64,000 nt of DNA from Pseudomonas sp. RIT-PI-S. Lineage in GTDB: Bacteria > Pseudomonadota > Gammaproteobacteria > Pseudomonadales > Pseudomonadaceae. The notes beneath the pieces are model-generated. The model ran no database searches, was not told the origin of the DNA, and saw nothing but the letters and a program-made list of their open reading frames with translations. Both the position numbers and the translations under genes were made by a program. Shown in pieces: positions 17,931-27,115 of the stretch. Location of the stretch: contig NZ_JANZKJ010000021.1 of NCBI RefSeq assembly GCF_025642975.1, positions 1 to 64,000 on the forward strand, given 5' to 3'. How positions within the stretch are numbered: the first letter of the stretch is position 1; each line of letters begins with the position of its first letter.

Positions 17931-18812
17931 TTATGCGCGGCGGCGGCCGCTGATCCGCACCCAGCCATCGCGCTCGGCGATGGGGTCCAGCTCGAACGCG
18001 TCGGCATAGGCTGCCGCGACTTCTTCACCCTGTTCGGCGAGGATGCCGGACAGCGCCAGCAACCCGCCGGGGCGCACATTCGAAGCCAGCTCTGGGGCGA
18101 GGCTGACCAACGGGCCCGCCAGAATATTTGCCACCAGCACGTCGGCTTGCATCGGTGGCAGGTCTTGGGGCAGGTACAGCGCCAGGCGTTGCTCGGCAAT
18201 GCCATTGCGCCCGGCGTTGTCGCGCGAAGCCTCCAGTGCCTGTACGTCGATATCGGTGCCGACGGCCTCATCCGCGCCCAGCAAAAGCGCGGCGATCGCC
18301 AGGATGCCCGAGCCGCAGCCGAAGTCCAGCACGCGTGTACCAGCCAAGGCTTGGCCGTCAAGCCATTCCAGGCACAGCGCGGTGGTGGGATGCGTGCCCG
18401 TGCCGAAGGCAAGGCCTGGGTCGAGCAGCAGGTTCACTGCGCCTGGCTCCGGCGCTTCATGCCAGCTAGGAACGATCCACAGCCGCCGGCCGAAGCGCAT
18501 CGGCTGGAAATTGTCCATCCAGCTGCGTTCCCAGTCTTGGTCCTCGATCACCTCGGCGTGATGCTCGGGCAGTTCGCTGCCGGTTAGCAGGCGCAGGTGC
18601 GCGAACACCGCGTCAGCTGCCGTGTCGGCTTCGAACAGGGCCAGCAGATGGGTGTGGCTCCACAGCGGGGTGGTGTTGAGGTCCGGCTCAAAGATCGGCT
18701 GGTCCTCGGCATCCATGAAGGTCACCGAAACCGCGCCGATTTCCAGCAGCGCGTCTTCATAGGTTTCGGCTTGTTCTGGGCCAATGGCCAGGCGGACTTG
18801 AAGCCAGGGCAT
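17931..18812 (-). CDS. prmA: Ribosomal protein L11 methyltransferase
   Basis: The 293-residue product begins MPWLQVRLAIGPEQAETYED, a standard PrmA substrate-recognition domain. A SAM-binding domain follows with LLLDPGLAFGTGTHPTTALC (about 136-155), VLDFGCGSGILAIAALLLGA (about 169-188) and VANILAGPLV. It trimethylates L11 lysines and the N-terminus. The frame extends 21 codons upstream, but the ATG at 18812 gives the conserved start. It is the last gene before the divergent toxin-like gene. Confidence 0.95.
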   Translation of the reverse strand: MPWLQVRLAIGPEQAETYEDALLEIGAVSVTFMDAEDQPIFEPDLNTTPLWSHTHLLALFEADTAADAVFAHLRLLTGSELPEHHAEVIEDQDWERSWMDNFQPMRFGRRLWIVPSWHEAPEPGAVNLLLDPGLAFGTGTHPTTALCLEWLDGQALAGTRVLDFGCGSGILAIAALLLGADEAVGTDIDVQALEASRDNAGRNGIAEQRLALYLPQDLPPMQADVLVANILAGPLVSLAPELASNVRPGGLLALSGILAEQGEEVAAAYADAFELDPIAERDGWVRISGRRRA

Positions 18813-18984
18813 GTTCTGTTCCTTTGCGCTTGCCGCGCGAAGGCGCGGCCGATAAAGCGCGCCAGTGTACTGCACCCGGCCGGCATTGGGGTATCGCCGG
18901 TGGGCGTGTGGTTTAGCTATCTATGACCTGGCTACCCATTGCCGGCGCCACTATCGCGACCTTTCAACCGAGGAGGGTGCATGG

Positions 18985-21900
18985 ATGCAACCTTTAAAAG
19001 CCGCGATACAAAAAGCCGAAACCGCCACCCTGGGCCTTCTGGAAGGCACGGCCGATGCGGTGGGCCGTTATTACCAGTGGGCCCGCGTGTTGCACGAGCG
19101 CGGGAGCGGGCTGCCGACTTTCGAGGAGGTTATCCGCGCCACGTTGGTGCAAGCCCTGCGTGCGCACTATCCACAGGGCAGCCTACGCGACAGCTTCCTG
19201 GAGGAATTACTGCTGCTGCAGGTGCGGCGCGTGCTCAATGCCACGCCACTGGACGCCACGCTTCTGAGAGAAGGACCTTCCGGGCTGAGAGAAAGCCCAG
19301 GCCGGCAGGTGATGGATGAGCGGGCAGAGGTGCTGCTGGAGGTTACCGAGGCGGTCGCCCCACGCATGGTCGCCCTTTACCTGGCCGCAGTGCGTCGTCA
19401 CTTGCTGGCCCCTTTGGCCGACGTAACTCAGGGCGAAGCGTTATTGGCATACATGACCGAGGCCCTTGAAGCCTGGGAGCCAACCTTGCATGCGCTGCTG
19501 TCTCCGCAGGCCACCACGCCTGCCCATGAAGCGCTGGATCAGATCGACCAGGCACGGCTGGCGCTGCAGGGCTCGCTCACGCTGAGTGCGTTGTTACACC
19601 CAGAGGAAGGCTCGAGGCTGGGGAAAGTGCTCTGCAATAACCTGCCTTACTGGCTCCGGCTGGCCTCAGAGCAGGACAAGGAACAGCTGGAACGGTTGGC
19701 GGATCGGCTGCTGGAGCTTGAACGGGTGTTCGCCCAGGCAGGCGAGGGCCTAGAGAGCCTGCTGCGCTACGTGGAAGGGCGCGTGGCTGACCATGTGGAG
19801 CACCGCTATGGGCTATTCGTGGACCCTAGTCAGGTTCGGATCGAGACCGCTCACCAGATCGAAGGCACCGAGGAGGTGGAGGTGTCGACCCTGGCAGAGC
19901 TGCTGGTCGCGGGCCCTTACGCCTCGGACCCCGGCGTGCGCCGTAGCCTGGTGCAGGTGCCCGAGAACTTAGAGGCGCAAGCGGTCGATTGGCCCGGCCT
20001 GCTTGAAAGTTTCGATGCGCGTGCCGGTTATGCTCGGGCCTTGAGGGAGTTCTATCAGCGTGAGGACATCCGTGCACTGCTCTTCGACCGCCTGGATGCG
20101 GCGCTGATGCACAGCGTTTTCGCTGCCCGTTTGCAGGGGCACCTCAGCGTGGCGGGTTACGAGGTGGTGATGCGCGCGCGAACCAGCACCGACAATGCCG
20201 CGCAGGCTCCATCGGCAGTGGGGCTGGGGCTGCCTGGCATCGGTGCACTGGCTTTGTTGCTGTTTGAAGATCGGGAGCCAAGTGCGGTGAGGCCGTTCGT
20301 GCTGTATGCGCCGGGTAAGTATGACGGCCAAGAGTGGATCGAATTGCCTAGCCTGCGCGCCCTGGCCCAGGAAATCGGTGGCTGGGTAAAGGACCCGCAA
20401 GGGCGCCTCTATCTGCTCGAGCAATTGCCGCTGGCCATGCGGGAGCGTGCCGAGCGTTATCTGGAAGCCGTGTTCCTCAAGCCCGTGCAGTGGATGGCCA
20501 ACGTGGACTACCGCAGCGGCCCGGCCGGTTATCCACACGCGTTGTATGGCTTGGCCGAGCACCATACGGCTAACCAGCTCGAAGCCGCCGCGCGCACTGC
20601 TGCGCCTGGGTGGTATGTCAGGCAGCCGCTGGCAATACGGCAACAGCTCAACAGCCGCAACGCTCGGCTCAATGCGCTTCAATGCTACCTGCGGCGGGTG
20701 GGAATGAACCCAGAACCTTTCGCCGAGTTTGCCAAGCGCACCGTGAGCGCGGCGATCGCCCCCTACCTGGCAAGCCGCGGGGTCACCGAGCCGGTCGACC
20801 CAGACACCATCGTGTTCGAGTTTCGGCCCAGCATTTTCTTGAACCTCCCTTTCTCGGGGCCGGCTGCAAAGCAGACGGCAACGCTGATGGACCTGGCTGT
20901 CACGGGGTATAACGACAACGCCGGGTTGGACCATCCTGATATGCGGGTGCGTTCATCCATAGGCCAAGACCTGGGCCAGGTGAGGGCGGCCGATCTGGCC
21001 AGGTATATTCGCAGCGCTTACCTGGGCGACAAGTATGCGGCCTACATCAACGATGACTATCTCAATGCCGCTGCTGGGGGGGCCGGCTGGCGCGGCAAAC
21101 TGTTCGCTCAGCTCACCGCGCTCACGATACAGCGCGATGCCCTCGCCGCCAGGCTCAAGGGCCAGCTCGATGAGCGGGCGCATAGCCAACTCGACTACGC
21201 CATCGAGCGCCTGAAGCAACGCGATGAAGCAGGCCCCGTTGTACTGTTCCGGGCGGTGGTGCGCGGCCAACCTATAGCCCAGGTATATGTGGTGCGCTTG
21301 CCCGGCGTGGCTCCTCAGGACGCACTGCTTTATACGCCCCAGGCCCCCGATGGCGTGGTTTTCAGGCCATACCGGAGCGCATTCGCCAGGGGGCTGCCGG
21401 TGGCGATGCAGCTCTACTACCTCAAGCGCGCGCGTCTTGCCGCCCAGGACGGCGTTCGTGAGCGCCTCGCCGCGATTGGCTTCGGTGAGGCGTCGGCAGA
21501 CTCCGCTGGTGCCGGGGCAGCGGTGGGCAGCCTGTATGGTGAATTCTCGGTGATGGTGGCGAACGTGCTGGCGGATGTGGACCGGATCACCAAAAGCCGC
21601 CGCGAAGTCATCACCGAGCAAGTGCTCAAGGGAGTAGGGTTCGCGTCTATTCCTCTAGGGGTACTGTTTCCGCCCATAGGCTTTGTGCTGGATGCCGTGT
21701 TCATTGGCGTCGAGGCTGTGCGAGGCGTACAGGCCTATCGGGATGGGGACGTGTCCGCCGCGGTGGGGTTCTTCGTCAATGCCTATGTCGCCGGGCTGTT
21801 CCTGCTTGTGCCAGTCGGTATTCACCACGCACGGACTCTGAACGCATCGCGAGAGATGATTACGCGTTATGCCGGGATTTACCGTAGCGCCGGGGCGCGG

Positions 21901-22938
21901 CAGCCGATCGGGCGAGGCCGCGCCTTACGTGGCGGCGCCGACTCGCTGGACGTGCGGCAAGCGCTGACCTATCAGCCATCCGAGCTACAGGAGGTCTTCG
22001 AAGAAGGCTTGACGCAGGGGCTCTATCGCCAGCAGGCCAGCGCAACCCAGCCGCAGGCCCGATATTTCATCAAACAGGGAAAGCGGTACTTCGAAGTGGC
22101 GGTAGATCGGGATGCAGGCACGGTGCGGTTGATCGACCCGCGCCATCCACAGGCACAGTACAAGATGCCCGTGCGTCGAACGTCTGAGGGAGGCTGGAGC
22201 TTCAACCGCGAGGTCGGTTTGCGCGGTGGCGAGGCGCCAATCTATGTAGGTGCGGTTGCCGACATCGCCGAAGTGTTTCCAGCGGAGCTGGCACCCAAGG
22301 CGGAACGCATTGCGCTGGCGGGAGAGGCGCTCAGCGCAGGCTACAACCCTGCCCAGGCGGGCAACTACTTGATAGGCGTGGAGACGCAAGGCTCCGTTGT
22401 CGCCACGCTGTACAACCCGTCTACCCGGCGGGGCGCCGTCATCAATGTGGATCACGACATCTCGACGCCCATCCAGCGCAGCGTGGCCGAGGCCGTCAGA
22501 TCACTGGGGCCGGTCGATTCAGCACTGCCTGTACAAGGCGGCCTCATCGGCGGCGACTGGCTGCAAGTGCCGGGCGACATTCTTACCAAGGTGAACCATG
22601 CCCTCGGCATAGAAGGGGTGCTGACCAGGCCGGCCCATTGGCTTGTAGGCGGTGGCTTGGGTGGCGTTATGGGGGTATTGCTCGACCTGAAGACCGGCGG
22701 CACGCTGGTTTGGCGGTTCACCAGCCAGGGGCTGCAGGCATTTTATGATCCACTGCGGGAGTACCCAGCATTTGGCGACGCTAACCTGCGCTCGCGCGCG
22801 CAGCGCTTCTGGCAGCGAATAAAGGAGGGGCGCTGGCGGAACACAGGAAAGGGGCGCTACGCCAATAACCTGCGCCAGATAGAGGCGCAGGCCAGCCACG
22901 AAGCGCTGGCCCTTCCTTTGCACATTCTCGACAGCTGA
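18985..22938 (+). CDS. Dermonecrotic-toxin-like protein with a CheD/CNF-like C-terminal domain
   Basis: A 1317-residue protein. The start at 18985 is supported by AGGAGG eight bases upstream; the frame is open 40 codons further without a good ribosome site. There is no signal peptide. The long helical N-terminal and central region (about 1-700) resembles the DUF6543 'dermonecrotic toxin domain' proteins common in Pseudomonas. A paired hydrophobic stretch (about 883-907 and 925-946) looks like a membrane-insertion segment. The last 190 residues read like the CheD/CNF1 deamidase fold: GSVVATLYNP (about 1136-1145), an NVDHD histidine at about 1157, then ALPVQGGLIGG and LLDLKTGGTLVWR. Where CheD has the catalytic Cys (GSC), this protein has Val1138. 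No secretion or immunity gene is adjacent. The toxin role is inferred by family resemblance. Confidence 0.7.
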   Translation: MQPLKAAIQKAETATLGLLEGTADAVGRYYQWARVLHERGSGLPTFEEVIRATLVQALRAHYPQGSLRDSFLEELLLLQVRRVLNATPLDATLLREGPSGLRESPGRQVMDERAEVLLEVTEAVAPRMVALYLAAVRRHLLAPLADVTQGEALLAYMTEALEAWEPTLHALLSPQATTPAHEALDQIDQARLALQGSLTLSALLHPEEGSRLGKVLCNNLPYWLRLASEQDKEQLERLADRLLELERVFAQAGEGLESLLRYVEGRVADHVEHRYGLFVDPSQVRIETAHQIEGTEEVEVSTLAELLVAGPYASDPGVRRSLVQVPENLEAQAVDWPGLLESFDARAGYARALREFYQREDIRALLFDRLDAALMHSVFAARLQGHLSVAGYEVVMRARTSTDNAAQAPSAVGLGLPGIGALALLLFEDREPSAVRPFVLYAPGKYDGQEWIELPSLRALAQEIGGWVKDPQGRLYLLEQLPLAMRERAERYLEAVFLKPVQWMANVDYRSGPAGYPHALYGLAEHHTANQLEAAARTAAPGWYVRQPLAIRQQLNSRNARLNALQCYLRRVGMNPEPFAEFAKRTVSAAIAPYLASRGVTEPVDPDTIVFEFRPSIFLNLPFSGPAAKQTATLMDLAVTGYNDNAGLDHPDMRVRSSIGQDLGQVRAADLARYIRSAYLGDKYAAYINDDYLNAAAGGAGWRGKLFAQLTALTIQRDALAARLKGQLDERAHSQLDYAIERLKQRDEAGPVVLFRAVVRGQPIAQVYVVRLPGVAPQDALLYTPQAPDGVVFRPYRSAFARGLPVAMQLYYLKRARLAAQDGVRERLAAIGFGEASADSAGAGAAVGSLYGEFSVMVANVLADVDRITKSRREVITEQVLKGVGFASIPLGVLFPPIGFVLDAVFIGVEAVRGVQAYRDGDVSAAVGFFVNAYVAGLFLLVPVGIHHARTLNASREMITRYAGIYRSAGARQPIGRGRALRGGADSLDVRQALTYQPSELQEVFEEGLTQGLYRQQASATQPQARYFIKQGKRYFEVAVDRDAGTVRLIDPRHPQAQYKMPVRRTSEGGWSFNREVGLRGGEAPIYVGAVADIAEVFPAELAPKAERIALAGEALSAGYNPAQAGNYLIGVETQGSVVATLYNPSTRRGAVINVDHDISTPIQRSVAEAVRSLGPVDSALPVQGGLIGGDWLQVPGDILTKVNHALGIEGVLTRPAHWLVGGGLGGVMGVLLDLKTGGTLVWRFTSQGLQAFYDPLREYPAFGDANLRSRAQRFWQRIKEGRWRNTGKGRYANNLRQIEAQASHEALALPLHILDS

Positions 22939-22950
22939 TGACAGCGCAGT

Positions 22951-22982
22951 GCCGCGTGCCCAAGTTGCCGTGGGCATGCGGC
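22951..22982. terminator. Hairpin between the convergent toxin-like gene and accC
   Basis: GCCGCGTGCCCA pairs with TGGGCATGCGGC (one G-T pair) across an 8-base loop. It lies within the 52 bases between two convergent stops. No T run follows in either direction, so termination is likely but not textbook. Confidence 0.55.
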
Positions 22983-22990
22983 GCAAAGCG

Positions 22991-24343
22991 TCAGCGGTTT
23001 TTCTCTTCCGCCAGCTTGTGCTCGAGGTAGTGGATGTTCACCCCACCCTTGCAGAAGCCTTCGTCACGGGTGAGGTCCCGGTGCAGCGGGATGTTGGTCT
23101 TGATGCCATCCACCACGATCTCGTCGAGCGCATTACGCATGCGCGCCATGGCCTCGTCGCGGTCCTTGCCATAGGTGATCAGCTTGCCGATCAGCGAGTC
23201 GTAGTTCGGCGGAACGGCATAACCGCTATACAGGTGCGAATCCACTCGCACACCGTTGCCGCCAGGCGCGTGGAAGTGTTTCACGGTCCCGGGGCTGGGG
23301 ATGAAGGTGCGTGGATCTTCGGCATTGATCCGGCATTCCAGCGAATGGCCGCGGATGACCACGTCATCCTGGGTGAACGACAACTTGTTGCCAGCGGCAA
23401 TGCTGAGCATTTCCTTGACGATGTCGATACCGGTGACCATCTCCGAAACCGGGTGCTCCACCTGCACGCGGGTGTTCATTTCGATGAAGTAGAAGCGGCC
23501 GTTCTCGTAGAGGAACTCGAAAGTGCCTGCCCCGCGGTAGCCGATCTCGATGCACGCCTTGACGCAGCGATCCAGCACTTCGGCGCGGGCGGCTTCGTCA
23601 ATGCCAGGCGCTGGTGCTTCTTCCAAAACCTTCTGGTGGCGGCGTTGCAATGAGCAGTCCCGGTCGCCCAGGTGAATCGCATGGCCCTGGCCATCGGAGA
23701 GCACCTGAACTTCCACGTGACGTGGGTTGGTCAGGAATTTCTCCAGGTACACCATCGGGTTGCCGAACGCCGTACCTGCTTCGGTACGGGTCAGCTTGGC
23801 CGAAGCGATCAGGTCTTCTTCCTTGTGCACCACGCGCATCCCGCGACCACCGCCGCCGCCGGCAGCCTTGATGATCACTGGGTAACCCACCTCCCGGCCG
23901 ATACGCAGCGCTTCGGCTTCGTCTTCCGGCAGCGGGCCGTCAGACCCCGGTACGGTTGGCACACCGGCGCGCTTCATGGCGTCCTTGGCCGATACCTTGT
24001 CGCCCATCAGGCGGATGGTGTCGGCCTTGGGGCCAATGAAAGCGAAGCCGGATTTTTCGACCTGCTCGGCGAAGTCGGCGTTTTCCGCCAGGAAGCCATA
24101 GCCGGGGTGAATGGCAGTGGCACCGGTCACCTCGGCCGCGGCGATGATGGCCGGAATATGCAGGTAGGACTTGGCGGCCGGCGCGGGGCCGATGCACACC
24201 GATTCATCGGCAAGGCCCAGGTGCATCAGCTCACGGTCGGCGGTGGAGTACACCGCAACGGTCTTGATGCCCAGTTCCTTGCAGGCGCGCAGGATACGCA
24301 GGGCGATCTCGCCGCGGTTGGCGATCAGAACTTTTTCCAGCAT
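22991..24343 (-). CDS. accC: Acetyl-CoA carboxylase, biotin carboxylase subunit
   Basis: The 450-residue enzyme begins MLEKVLIANRGEIALRILRACKELG. It shows the ATP-grasp biotin carboxylase features: VIIKAAGGGGGRGMRVV (about 155-171), the DRDCSLQRRHQKV region and FEFLYENGRFYFIEMNTRVQVEHPV (about 271-295) with catalytic Glu and Arg. It carboxylates the biotin on AccB using ATP and bicarbonate, the first half-reaction of fatty-acid synthesis. The ATG at 24343 follows a GGAGAG ribosome site; seven codons upstream another ATG exists with weaker support. It follows accB by 17 bases in a two-gene operon. Confidence 0.98.
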   Translation of the reverse strand: MLEKVLIANRGEIALRILRACKELGIKTVAVYSTADRELMHLGLADESVCIGPAPAAKSYLHIPAIIAAAEVTGATAIHPGYGFLAENADFAEQVEKSGFAFIGPKADTIRLMGDKVSAKDAMKRAGVPTVPGSDGPLPEDEAEALRIGREVGYPVIIKAAGGGGGRGMRVVHKEEDLIASAKLTRTEAGTAFGNPMVYLEKFLTNPRHVEVQVLSDGQGHAIHLGDRDCSLQRRHQKVLEEAPAPGIDEAARAEVLDRCVKACIEIGYRGAGTFEFLYENGRFYFIEMNTRVQVEHPVSEMVTGIDIVKEMLSIAAGNKLSFTQDDVVIRGHSLECRINAEDPRTFIPSPGTVKHFHAPGGNGVRVDSHLYSGYAVPPNYDSLIGKLITYGKDRDEAMARMRNALDEIVVDGIKTNIPLHRDLTRDEGFCKGGVNIHYLEHKLAEEKNR

Positions 24344-24360
24344 CGCAGGCTCTCCGCGGT

Positions 24361-24819
24361 TCAAACGATGGTGAACAGCGGCTGATCGAACTCAACCGGC
24401 TGCCCGTCTTCCACCAAGATGGACTCGATGACGCCACTGGTTTCGGCTTCGATGTGATTCATCATTTTCATGGCTTCGACGATGCAAAGGGTGTCACCCT
24501 TTTTCACGGTCTGCCCGACTTCGGCGAAGTTCGGCGAGGTCGGCGATGGCTTGCGATAGAAGGTGCCGACCATCGGCGAGCGAGCGACCGTGCCATTGAG
24601 CTTGGGCGCGGCGGCTTCGGCAACTGGAGCAGCGGCTGGGGCGGCTGCGGCCGCTGGGGCTGGAGCCGGTGCAACAGGAGGGGCCGCATAGAACTGTTGA
24701 GCTGGCTGCTTGCTGTGACGGCTGATCCGTACGGATTCTTCGCCTTCTTTGATTTCCAGCTCGTCGATACCGGATTCTTCCAGCAGCTCGATCAGTTTCT
24801 TGACTTTACGAATATCCAT
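24361..24819 (-). CDS. accB: Acetyl-CoA carboxylase, biotin carboxyl carrier protein
   Basis: The 152-residue protein starts MDIRKVKKLIELLEESGIDELEI, followed by an Ala/Pro-rich linker (about 45-80). The C-terminal biotinyl domain has VEAMKMMNHIEAE, with the biotinylated lysine at Lys118. It carries carboxybiotin between AccC and the carboxyltransferase. The ATG at 24819 is preferred over one six codons upstream because it matches the usual N-terminus. The gene is preceded by a leader of about 320 bases. Confidence 0.97.
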   Translation of the reverse strand: MDIRKVKKLIELLEESGIDELEIKEGEESVRISRHSKQPAQQFYAAPPVAPAPAPAAAAAPAAAPVAEAAAPKLNGTVARSPMVGTFYRKPSPTSPNFAEVGQTVKKGDTLCIVEAMKMMNHIEAETSGVIESILVEDGQPVEFDQPLFTIV

Positions 24820-24927
24820 GAACTTCAACTCCCGCATGGGTCAGGGGTTTAAGGCAAAAGGGTTCAGGGGTTCCTGAATGGCCTGGCAGCCCGGTCGGCG
24901 ACATCGGCACTGTTGGCCGCAAGCCCG

Positions 24928-24950
24928 CCAGCACGCCTGAAGCGTGCCGG
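24928..24950 (-). promoter_or_regulatory. Hairpin in the accB leader
   Basis: Nine-base arms CCAGCACGC and GCGTGCCGG (one wobble pair) around a 5-base loop, about 110 bases before the accB start. There is no T run, so it is not a terminator in this direction; it could stabilise or regulate the leader. Confidence 0.4.
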
Positions 24951-25009
24951 GGCGAATACGTATGTCCTTGATCGCGCATCGATAAATGGCGCGTCAGAGT
25001 GTGGGATGC

Positions 25010-25099
25010 TCACTCGCGGCGCCGCGTCACTTCTGAATGTGACGCCATCCATATCGCCGCAGGGTGGGACGTTGCAGGTAGCACAGGCAAAACCGCCAT
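25010..25099 (-). CDS. Possible 29-residue leader peptide upstream of accB
   Basis: An ATG at 25099, seven bases after an AAAGGG ribosome site, opens a frame for MAVLPVLPATSHPAAIWMAS and nine further residues ending RRRE before TGA. It sits within the transcript predicted from the 25143-25171 promoter and before accB. No known family is recognised. It could be a regulatory leader peptide, a relic of a lost gene, or chance; conservation in relatives would decide. Confidence 0.35.
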   Translation of the reverse strand: MAVLPVLPATSHPAAIWMASHSEVTRRRE

Positions 25100-25142
25100 C
25101 GGTAGACCCTTTCGAAGGTTCTTGTAATTACGTGCGGGGCCG

Positions 25143-25171
25143 ACTATGCCCAAATGAAATCAGCCTGTCCA
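25143..25171 (-). promoter_or_regulatory. Candidate sigma-70 promoter for accB-accC
   Basis: Read leftward, TGGACA (25171-25166), exactly 17 bases, CATAGT (25148-25143). This is a good match to the consensus and implies a leader of about 320 bases before accB. Confidence 0.55.
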
Positions 25172-25266
25172 GTTTGGCGAAGCTGCCGGCACGATTGACG
25201 AGAATGCCGGCATTTATTTGACCGATGATCAGCATTTGGTCATGCACCACATCAGCCTGTGATTGT

Positions 25267-27027
25267 TTAGCGCGGCAACTTGGCGAGAAAACCTGCCTGG
25301 TCGATCTCGCCAACCACTCGCGAAGTGACCACTTCGCTGCCGTCTGCCGCAAAGAACTGGATCACCGGAGGCCCGAAAAGCCCATAGTGGTCCAGCAGGG
25401 CCCGCTGGGCTGCCGTGCTGGCGGTGATGTCGAAGCGCAACTTGCGGTAGCCGGCGAGCTTGCCGACGACAGCAGGTTGATTGAGCACCTCGCTTTCGAT
25501 GACCTTGCAGCTGATGCACCAGTCGGCGTACCAGTCCAGCACAACGGGGTTGCCAGCCGCGGCGGCGTCGGCCAATGCGCGTTGCAGCTCGGGCACCTGG
25601 CTTACGGTTTGCCACTCGTCTTGCCGTGTGGCAGCTATCGATGCATCCGGAGCTCCTGCGCGCAGTGGCTGCAGGGGGCTGTCGGCGCCGCTGAAGGCGC
25701 CCACCCAGCAGGCGAGGCCATAGCACAAGCAGAGCAGGCCGATCAGTTGCCGCAGGCGAGCGGCCACGCCGAGGGATACCGAGAGGTTCAGTGCGCCCAG
25801 GAACAACCCCGTGCCTGCGCTCAGCAAGCCAACCAGCACGAGCGTGGCGGGCCCTGGCAATACGCGGCTTAGCAGGGCGATCGCCAACCCAAGCAGCAAT
25901 ACTCCGATGGCATTCTTTACGCTGACCAGCCAAGCGCCGCTCTTCGGTAGCCAAGCCGCGCCGCCTGCGCCGACCAGCACCAACGGCGCGCCCATGCCCA
26001 GCCCCAACGCCAGCAACTTCAGGCCTCCACCCACGGCATCACCGCTGGCGCTGATATACAGCAGCGCGCCGGCCAGGGGTGCGGAAACGCAAGGTGATAC
26101 CAGCAGGCTGGACAGCACGCCCAGGGCGGCGGCGCCGAGCAGTGAGCCGCCTTGGGTGCGCCCGGCAAGGCGGTCCAGCCAGTCGTTCAGGCGGCGCGGC
26201 AGCTTGAGCTCGAACGCGCCGAACATGGCCAGGGCGAACAAACCGAAGAACAGCGAGAAGGGCACCAGCACCCACGCCGATTGCAGCCGCGCCTGCAGGT
26301 TGAGGCTTGCACCGAACAGGCCCATCAGCGCCCCCAGCAGCGCGAAGCAGGCCGCCATCGGCAACACGTAGGCCAGCGACAGGCTTAAACCGCGCAGGCC
26401 GCCGACCTGGCCACGCAAAACCACGCCGGAGAGAATGGGCAGCATCGGCAGCACGCACGGGGTAAAGGTCAGGCCGAGGCCAGCGAGGAAGAACAGGGCC
26501 AGCTCGCGCCAGGCCCAGCCAGCCGGGTGTTGGGGGGCAACAGTGACGGCTGGCTCGGCCCCGGCGGCGGAGGGTATGGCCAGGCGTTCGGTTTCAGGCG
26601 GGTAGCACAGGCCCTTGTCCGCGCAGCCTTGATAGGTCACCACCAGGGTAAACGGCTGGCTCGCCTGGGCCGGACGAGGGATCTCGACGTCCAGGATGTT
26701 GTGGTACACCTCGACGTCACCGAAGTATTCATCGTGCTTGCGCTCGCCGGTCGGCAACAGGGGCTGCCCCAGCGTCACGCCTTGGGGCTCGCTGCTGAAA
26801 TGCAATCGATCTCGATAGAGGTAATACCCTTCGGCGGCAACGAAGCGTAAACGAATGGTATCGGGAGGGCTTTCGATCAGGCTCAGGCGGAAGGCTTCGC
26901 GCACCGGCAAGAAACGCTCGCCACCCACAGAGGCGGCCCCGATCACGGCATTCGGGCGCTCACCGAGCAGGTCGGCGGCAGCGGGCAAGGTGATCAATAA
27001 CAGCAGGGCAAACAGCAGGCGGCGCAT
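25267..27027 (-). CDS. dsbD: Thiol:disulfide interchange protein DsbD
   Basis: The 586-residue protein has a signal peptide (MRRLLFALLLLITLPAAA) and an N-terminal periplasmic immunoglobulin-like domain with a CADKGLCYPP cysteine pair (about 135-144). Eight membrane segments follow (about 170-430), including the conserved FTPCVLPMLPILSGV and SPCVSAPLAGALLY cysteine helices. The C-terminal thioredoxin domain has DWYADWCISCK (Cys504 and Cys507). DsbD passes electrons from cytoplasmic thioredoxin to periplasmic DsbC/DsbE for disulfide isomerisation and cytochrome c maturation. All six catalytic cysteines are present. Length matches the family. Confidence 0.95.
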   Translation of the reverse strand: MRRLLFALLLLITLPAAADLLGERPNAVIGAASVGGERFLPVREAFRLSLIESPPDTIRLRFVAAEGYYLYRDRLHFSSEPQGVTLGQPLLPTGERKHDEYFGDVEVYHNILDVEIPRPAQASQPFTLVVTYQGCADKGLCYPPETERLAIPSAAGAEPAVTVAPQHPAGWAWRELALFFLAGLGLTFTPCVLPMLPILSGVVLRGQVGGLRGLSLSLAYVLPMAACFALLGALMGLFGASLNLQARLQSAWVLVPFSLFFGLFALAMFGAFELKLPRRLNDWLDRLAGRTQGGSLLGAAALGVLSSLLVSPCVSAPLAGALLYISASGDAVGGGLKLLALGLGMGAPLVLVGAGGAAWLPKSGAWLVSVKNAIGVLLLGLAIALLSRVLPGPATLVLVGLLSAGTGLFLGALNLSVSLGVAARLRQLIGLLCLCYGLACWVGAFSGADSPLQPLRAGAPDASIAATRQDEWQTVSQVPELQRALADAAAAGNPVVLDWYADWCISCKVIESEVLNQPAVVGKLAGYRKLRFDITASTAAQRALLDHYGLFGPPVIQFFAADGSEVVTSRVVGEIDQAGFLAKLPR

Positions 27028-27115
27028 GGGAGGCTCGTAGAGGTAGGTCGGCCGGCATCATAACCAAGCAAGCCCTGAAGGCCGAAACGCTTGTGTTGCT
27101 AAATCAGAAAATACC

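Larger units (their letters stand above)
24820..25266 (-). other. Long accB leader region without a conserved gene
   Basis: This 447-base segment between dsbD and accB contains a candidate promoter at 25143-25171, a possible 29-codon leader ORF at 25010-25099 and a CCAGCACGC/GCGTGCCGG hairpin at 24928-24950. In other pseudomonads I recall a type II dehydroquinase gene (aroQ) here; no trace of its LHGPNLNLLG motif is present. The rest appears to be untranslated leader of the accB-accC message. Confidence 0.55.

Noticed and set aside
20529..20538. DnaA box in the toxin-like gene
   Set aside because: A single match inside coding sequence; expected by chance in 64 kb.
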